In this document: positions 59,668 to 64,000 of the stretch, in pieces | Position numbering within the stretch: position 1 is the stretch's first letter | Layout of the letters: each line of letters begins with the position of its first letter | From: Bacillota bacterium | GTDB lineage: Bacteria; Bacillota; Limnochordia; Darwinibacteriales; Darwinibacteriaceae | DNA length: 64,000 nt | Direction: 5' to 3' | NCBI GenBank assembly: GCA_029776155.1 | Contig: JAKOTU010000040.1 | Span: forward strand, 62,001 to 126,000 | Notes under the pieces: generated by a model | The model's database searches: none | Told to the model about the DNA's origin: nothing | What the model saw: the letters and a program-made list of their open reading frames with translations, nothing else | Made by a program: the position numbers and the translations under genes

Positions 59668-60546
59668 GTGATCAAGAGCATGACGGGTTTTGGGCAAGGC
59701 GAAGCGCAGAGCGCGCGGTATGGGGTGCGCATTGAACTAAGGGCGGTCAACCACCGCTTTCTGGACGTTTTCGTGCGCCTGCCCAAGCAGTACAACCAAA
59801 TCGAGGAAGTTGTGCGCCGGGCCGTTAGCGAGCGCGTAACCCGGGGCCGGATTGAAGCCACAGTTTCTGTGGAGGAATTTGAACAAAGAGAGAGAAATGT
59901 AGAGTTAAATGCCCCTCTGCTCCAGGGTTACCTGCGGGCTTTAGAGGGGATCAGGGAGATTTTAGGAAGTGACGAGGCCATCACCCTCAGCCAAATTCTC
60001 ACTCTCCCCGGCATCCTTGAGGTGGAGGAACCGGAATGCGACTGGGAGGATCTCCAGCAGGTTGTCCTCCAGGCAGCGGCGGCCGCTCTGGATGATCTGG
60101 AGCGGATGCGGGCCGCGGAAGGGGAGCGCTTGGCCGCCGACTTGCAGGATAAGATATCCCGCATCGAGCAGCTGCAGGCTCAGGTGGCGCAGCTTGCCCC
60201 CCAGGTAGTGGAGGATTATCGGGAACGCCTCCGCGACCGCTTACGCGACCTGCTGCAGGGGACAACCTTAAGCGAGGAGCGCTTCTTGGCAGAAGTGGCC
60301 CTGTTTGCTGACCGATGCAGCATCGATGAAGAGTTGGTTCGTCTGGGCAGTCACACTCACCAGCTGAAAAGCCTCTTGCACTCAACCGAACCAGTAGGGC
60401 GCAAGCTGGACTTTCTGATACAAGAGATGAATCGCGAGGTTAACGCCATCGGGTCCAAGGGTAATAACGTGCACATTGCCGGCCTGGTGGTGGAGCTGAA
60501 GAGTGAGTTGGAGAAGGTGCGCGAACAGGTGCAGAATGTTGAGTAA
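59668..60546 (+). CDS. YicC family protein
   Basis: 292 residues, family length. It has the start IKSMTGFGQGE, the core VEIELRAVNHRFLD-like IELRAVNHRFLDVFVRLP, a coiled-coil middle, and the signature end GRKLDFLIQEMNREVNAIGSK. The family are stress-linked endoribonucleases. GTG 59668 follows TGGAGG. It opens the remA-gmk-rpoZ block, the same order as in Bacillus (yloC). Confidence 0.93.
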   Translation: MIKSMTGFGQGEAQSARYGVRIELRAVNHRFLDVFVRLPKQYNQIEEVVRRAVSERVTRGRIEATVSVEEFEQRERNVELNAPLLQGYLRALEGIREILGSDEAITLSQILTLPGILEVEEPECDWEDLQQVVLQAAAAALDDLERMRAAEGERLAADLQDKISRIEQLQAQVAQLAPQVVEDYRERLRDRLRDLLQGTTLSEERFLAEVALFADRCSIDEELVRLGSHTHQLKSLLHSTEPVGRKLDFLIQEMNREVNAIGSKGNNVHIAGLVVELKSELEKVREQVQNVE

Positions 60547-60599
60547 AAGCTCCAACTTGCCCAGGTGCTGAATCTGTCGAGCAAAGGAGGTGAACAGTC

Positions 60600-60908
60600 G
60601 TGTCGCTGCCGGTTTTGACCCCGGAAGAGAAGTTGAATGCCCTAAAAAAGGCCCAAGAGATGCGCAGCAAGCGCGCCGAATTACGGTCCAAGCTCAAAAA
60701 AGGAGCCATCACTCTCCGGGAAGTGTTGGAGAAAACCGATGATGAGGTGGTGGCCAGGATGCGCGTCACCTATCTGCTGCAGTCCCTGCCGCAGGTGGGT
60801 AAAGTCACTTCTGAGAAGCTGATGCGGGAGATCGGCATCAACGAAAATCGCCGCGTCCAGGGTTTGGGCAAGAGGCAAAAAGAACAGCTGCTTGAGAGGT
60901 TAGGATAA
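60600..60908 (+). CDS. Integration host factor-like protein (mIHF type)
   Basis: 102 residues. The pattern LTPEEKLNALKKAQEMRSKRAEL, positions 6-28, a helix with LREVLEKTDDEVVARMRVTYLLQSLPQVGKVTSEKLM and RRVQGLGKRQKEQLL resembles the actinobacterial IHF (mIHF), an H2TH DNA-binding nucleoid protein unrelated to the enterobacterial IHF. It would bend or cover DNA. AAAGGAGGTGA lies upstream of GTG 60600. In Bacillus no such gene lies between yicC and remA. Confidence 0.85.
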   Translation: MSLPVLTPEEKLNALKKAQEMRSKRAELRSKLKKGAITLREVLEKTDDEVVARMRVTYLLQSLPQVGKVTSEKLMREIGINENRRVQGLGKRQKEQLLERLG

Positions 60909-60926
60909 CAGTAAGGAGCTAGAGAC

Positions 60927-61193
60927 ATGGGCATCCAGTTGATCAACATCGGCTTTGGGAACATAGTGGCGGCAAACAGAATCGTGGCAATAGTCAGCCC
61001 CGAGTCGGCTCCGATCAAGCGCATGGTGCAGGAGGCCAGGGAGCGCGGCATGCTCATCGATGCCACTTACGGCCGACGCACCAGGTCAGTTATTATCGCG
61101 GACAGCGATCACATAATTCTGTCAGCAGTGCAACCCGAGACCGTGGCACATCGTCTTACAAGCAGAGACAATCTGGAAGCTAATGAGAAATAG
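60927..61193 (+). CDS. remA: RemA-like regulator (DUF370)
   Basis: 88 residues, full family length. [31 protein letters not shown] and the late [23 protein letters not shown] are nearly the family consensus. In Bacillus RemA forms rings that bind DNA and activate biofilm matrix genes. ATG 60927. Ordinary neighbours: YicC upstream, Gmk downstream. Confidence 0.95.
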   Translation: MGIQLINIGFGNIVAANRIVAIVSPESAPIKRMVQEARERGMLIDATYGRRTRSVIIADSDHIILSAVQPETVAHRLTSRDNLEANEK

Positions 61194-61208
61194 GGAGTTG
61201 CTGCTGAA

Positions 61209-61883
61209 TTGAAGGGAACACAGAAGGATATGCGGAGTGGTGGGTTAAAAACAAAGGGCTTTCTCATCGTGCTGTCCGGCCCCAGCGGTGCGGGCAAAAA
61301 CTCTGTGATGAACGCCGTTTTTCCCACCATTCCCAATTTAAAATACTCGGTCAGTGTGACAACCCGGCCGCCCAGGGCTGGGGAGGTTCATGCTGTCCAT
61401 TATTTCTTCTGCTCAGAAGAAGAGTTTGACCAGATGCTCAAAGATGATCTATTATTAGAATCAGCAACCTTTGTGGGTTACCGCTACGGCACGCCGAAGA
61501 AGTTTGTCTATGAACAGATCGAAGCAGGCAATGCAGTCATTATGGACATAGATATCCAGGGGGCTGCCCAGATCAAAGCAAAAATGCCTGAAGCCGTTTT
61601 GGTTTTTCTGCTTCCACCTACCCCGGAAGAGCTGAGCAAACGCCTGCGCCTGCGGGGCTCCGATTCGGAGGAAGTGATCAGGCGCCGTTTGGCCAAATCA
61701 AGGGAAGAGGTCAAGCACATTGTAGATTATGACTACTTCATCATAAACGATGACTTAAACAGAGCAGCGGAACAGCTCAGACAGATAATTCTCAGCGAAT
61801 GGTGCAGAGTAAGCCGTATAGATCTGGATTATCTGCAGCAGCTTTGGAAAGGGGGGTCAGATCTTGAAGCCAACGAGAGCTAA
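61209..61883 (+). CDS. gmk: Guanylate kinase
   Basis: About 224 residues. P-loop GPSGAGKNSVM (Asn where most have Ser, Thr or Gly), the GMP-binding VSVTTRPPRAGE and FDQML stretches, and MDIDIQGAAQIK. It makes GDP from GMP. The first 15 residues are uncertain: TTG 61209 and ATG 61230 are both in frame with weak sites. It overlaps rpoZ by 20 bases. Confidence 0.93.
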   Translation: MKGTQKDMRSGGLKTKGFLIVLSGPSGAGKNSVMNAVFPTIPNLKYSVSVTTRPPRAGEVHAVHYFFCSEEEFDQMLKDDLLLESATFVGYRYGTPKKFVYEQIEAGNAVIMDIDIQGAAQIKAKMPEAVLVFLLPPTPEELSKRLRLRGSDSEEVIRRRLAKSREEVKHIVDYDYFIINDDLNRAAEQLRQIILSEWCRVSRIDLDYLQQLWKGGSDLEANES

Positions 61884-62040
61884 TCGCTATGAGGCTATTA
61901 TGGTCGTCTCCCAGAGAGCCCGGCAGTTGATTGATGGGGCAGAACCGGTGATGGAAACCAAGGCCACCAAGCCGGTGACCATTGCCATTGAGGAACTGGA
62001 AGCAGGTAAAATCCAATGGGAGTACAAACAAACGCAGTAG
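61864..62040 (+). CDS. rpoZ: RNA polymerase omega subunit
   Basis: 58 residues. The conserved NRYEAIMVVSQRARQLIDG (positions 7-25) and late TKPVTIAIEELEAGKI stretches match omega, which helps fold the beta' subunit of RNA polymerase. TTG 61864 follows GGGGGG by 7 bases and lies inside the last codons of gmk. It is short, so it can be overlooked. coaBC, the usual next gene, is absent. Confidence 0.92.
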   Translation: MKPTRANRYEAIMVVSQRARQLIDGAEPVMETKATKPVTIAIEELEAGKIQWEYKQTQ

Positions 62041-62043
62041 TGC

Positions 62044-62074
62044 AAGCCTGTGGTGGATGCCACGGGCTTTTTTT
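62044..62074 (+). terminator. Terminator after rpoZ
   Basis: 10-pair stem AAGCCTGTGG / CCACGGGCTT (one T-G pair) with a 6-base loop, followed by TTTTTTT. It ends 15 bases before priA, so priA may be expressed by readthrough. Confidence 0.85.
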
Positions 62075-62088
62075 AGAGGTGAACGCCC

Positions 62089-64000
62089 ATGGAGCAGAAG
62101 CTGTATGCTGGAGTGATCGTGGATGTGCGGGCTGAAGCAGTCAACCGCATTTTTCAATATGCTGTACCTGAAAGCTTGAGGGATACGCTCCAGATCGGGC
62201 ACCGGGTGCTGGTGCCCTTTGGCTCCCGCAAGCTGGAGGGGTATGTTGTGGAGTTCAGCAGTGAACTGGACGTGGAGCCGCAGAAGCTCAGAAGCATCCT
62301 CAAGCCCTTGGATCCAGAACCGGTCATCCTGCCTTCTTTGGTGGAGCTGGCGCGCTGGTTAGCTGAGACCTATGCGGGTCTGTTTTCTGAAGCCCTGCAG
62401 CACATGCTGCCCCCCGCAACTCGCTACGGGCGGGAACGGGTGGGGGTGAAGACCGCGCAGGTGGTTACGCTTCTAGACCCCCAGCCCAGGCTGCGGCCCA
62501 ACGCCCCGGCCCAAAGGCGCGCCGTGGAGGTCCTGCGGCCCCGGGGAAAGATGCTCGCCGCCGAGTTGGTGGCTGTGGCCGAGATATCCCCTTCCACACT
62601 GCGGGCCCTGGAGAAGCAGGGTGTGGTGCGTGTGGAGAAGGAACGGGTGGAAAGGAAGGTTGAACCAGACCCGGTGGCCGACCCTGCCGTCGAACTTACC
62701 CCCAAGCAGCAGGAGGCGGTGCAGACCATCCTCGCGGAAATGGAAGGACCGCGCCGACCGGTACTGCTCCACGGCGTTACAGGAAGCGGCAAGACTGAAG
62801 TGTACCTGCAGGTGATTGCCGAGGTGCTGCGCCAGGGCAAGCAGGCCATCGTTTTGGTTCCCGAAATCGCCCTGACTCCGCAAATCCTCAACCGCTTTGC
62901 TGCCCGCTTTAAGGACCGGGTTACGGTGCTGCACAGCGCGCTTTCCCTCGGGGAGCGGTTTGACCAGTGGTGCAAGATCCGTGAGGGCAGCGTGGATGTG
63001 GTGATCGGAGCCCGTTCCGCGGTGTTCGCACCCCTACCGAGGCTGGGATTGATTGTCTTAGATGAGGAACATGAACGCACCTACAAACAGGAAGATGGCT
63101 CCATCCGCTATCAAACCAGGGAAGTGGCCATCAAGCGCTGTGCCTTGGTGGGGGGCCAGGTTATCCTGGGCAGTGCCACGCCCGCGGTGGAAAGCTACCA
63201 CAAGGCCCTCCAGGGCGAATACGTGTTGGCGGAGCTGCCTGAACGGGTGGAACAGCGCCCCCTACCCGCGGTGGAAATCGTGGACATGCGGGAAGAATTC
63301 AGCCAAGGCAACCGCAGTATGTTCAGCCGGCGCCTGCAGGAGGAGCTGGCGGCCTTGGTGGGCACGGACAGTCAGGCCATTATTCTCTTGAATCGGAGGG
63401 GGTTTGCCAGTTTTGTACTCTGCCGGGAGTGTGGACAGGTACTTAACTGTCCCAACTGCCAGGTTTCCCTCACTTACCACAAAGGGATCAACCGCCTGAA
63501 GTGTCATTACTGCCTTCATCAGGAAGAACTGCCCATCAAGTGTCCACACTGCGCCTCGCGCTATCTAAGGCAGTTTGGAGTGGGCACCGAACAGCTCCAG
63601 GAGGTTTTGGCTAAGGAATTTCCCCAGCTAAGGTCCATACGCTTGGATGCGGATACCACCAGGCGGAAGGGGGCCCACGCCGCGATTTTGCGCCAGTTCG
63701 CCCAAGGTCAAGCCCAGGTGCTCATTGGAACCCAGATGGTGGCCAAAGGTCTGGATTTTCCTAAGGTAACCCTGGTGGGGGTACTTGCTGCCGACTTGAG
63801 CCTGCGCTTTCCCGATATCCGCTCCTCGGAGCGCACCTTCCAGCTTTTGACCCAGGTGGCGGGCCGCAGTGGACGGGGGGAACTACCGGGAAAGGTGATC
63901 GTCCAGGCCTATGAACCAACCCATTTTGCCATTCAGACGGCGCGCAGCCACGATTATCTGGCCTTTTACAGGAAGGAAATTGGTTTTCGCCGAGCTTTGG
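62089..64000 (+). CDS. priA: Primosomal protein N' (PriA), cut by the window end
   Basis: 637 codons visible, open to the last base. PriA restarts stalled replication forks. The N-terminal DNA-binding domain (IFQYAVPESLRDTLQIGHRVLVPFGSRKLEGYVV, positions 21-54) is followed by the helicase with GVTGSGKTEVYLQV, DEEHERTYKQ and GSATPAVES, the zinc-binding Cys motifs (CREC, CPNC, CHYC and CPHC) and late GTQMVAKGLDFPKV, QVAGRSGRGE. ATG 62089 has AGAGGTGA 6 bases upstream. Nothing is missing as far as it goes; about 80-100 more residues are expected. Confidence 0.96.
   Translation, partial: MEQKLYAGVIVDVRAEAVNRIFQYAVPESLRDTLQIGHRVLVPFGSRKLEGYVVEFSSELDVEPQKLRSILKPLDPEPVILPSLVELARWLAETYAGLFSEALQHMLPPATRYGRERVGVKTAQVVTLLDPQPRLRPNAPAQRRAVEVLRPRGKMLAAELVAVAEISPSTLRALEKQGVVRVEKERVERKVEPDPVADPAVELTPKQQEAVQTILAEMEGPRRPVLLHGVTGSGKTEVYLQVIAEVLRQGKQAIVLVPEIALTPQILNRFAARFKDRVTVLHSALSLGERFDQWCKIREGSVDVVIGARSAVFAPLPRLGLIVLDEEHERTYKQEDGSIRYQTREVAIKRCALVGGQVILGSATPAVESYHKALQGEYVLAELPERVEQRPLPAVEIVDMREEFSQGNRSMFSRRLQEELAALVGTDSQAIILLNRRGFASFVLCRECGQVLNCPNCQVSLTYHKGINRLKCHYCLHQEELPIKCPHCASRYLRQFGVGTEQLQEVLAKEFPQLRSIRLDADTTRRKGAHAAILRQFAQGQAQVLIGTQMVAKGLDFPKVTLVGVLAADLSLRFPDIRSSERTFQLLTQVAGRSGRGELPGKVIVQAYEPTHFAIQTARSHDYLAFYRKEIGFRRAL

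Overview
The window looks like part of the chromosome of an anaerobic Firmicute of clostridial grade, roughly 57 % GC by eye. Four things point there: a SCIFF peptide with its radical-SAM maturase, the yicC-remA-gmk-rpoZ-priA block, the dnaE-accDA-pfkA-pyk block, and strong GGAGG-type ribosome sites with many GTG and TTG starts. A secretin, a small beta-barrel-like frame ending in Phe and an SLH-domain protein suggest an outer membrane. That would fit a diderm Firmicute such as Limnochordia, but this placement is inference. No insertion sequence, prophage, CRISPR array or rRNA was seen, and no gene-free stretch exceeds 300 bases.

Left part (1-15300): the tail of a corrinoid adenosyltransferase, tRNA-Gln, a lipoprotein, a glycosyltransferase, a Na/Pi transporter, ireB and murA. 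Then follows a long plus-strand run: dnaE, the trp attenuation protein gene mtrB, a DUF2007 gene, accD, accA, pfkA, pyk, an AIR-synthase-like gene and a CofE-like gene, ending at tRNA-Leu on the minus strand.

Middle (15300-31740): a Fur-family regulator with its own operator, B12-dependent ribonucleotide reductase with a near-consensus promoter, an SLH protein, a repair and cofactor run (polA, mutM, coaE, mgsA, lytic transglycosylase, nicotinate phosphoribosyltransferase), oppD-oppF without permeases, a chemoreceptor, and the scfA-scfB RiPP pair separated by a hairpin.

Type IV pilus locus (31840-45752): pilB, pilT, pilC, pilM, pilN, pilO with a PilP-like tail, a secretin-ring protein without the gate, secretin pilQ, a beta-barrel-like frame, a pilin, two minor pilins, a PilX-like beta-helix protein, a DUF5658 protein, prepilin peptidase and a lipoprotein. 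The end of pilQ carries what looks like a complete -1 frameshift signal (T7 slippery heptamer, 7-nt spacer, perfect 10-bp stem). Slippage there would fuse the secretin to the beta-barrel-like frame. This is the most unusual signal in the window.

Right part (45865-64000): an NMT1/SsuABC-type importer, a heterodimeric ABC exporter with one degenerate ATP site, rluA, a Myb/SANT coiled-coil regulator, a possible 27-residue peptide gene, rqcH, a TPR protein, a Ca2+-type P-ATPase, and then yicC, an mIHF-like gene, remA, gmk, rpoZ and a priA gene cut by the window end.
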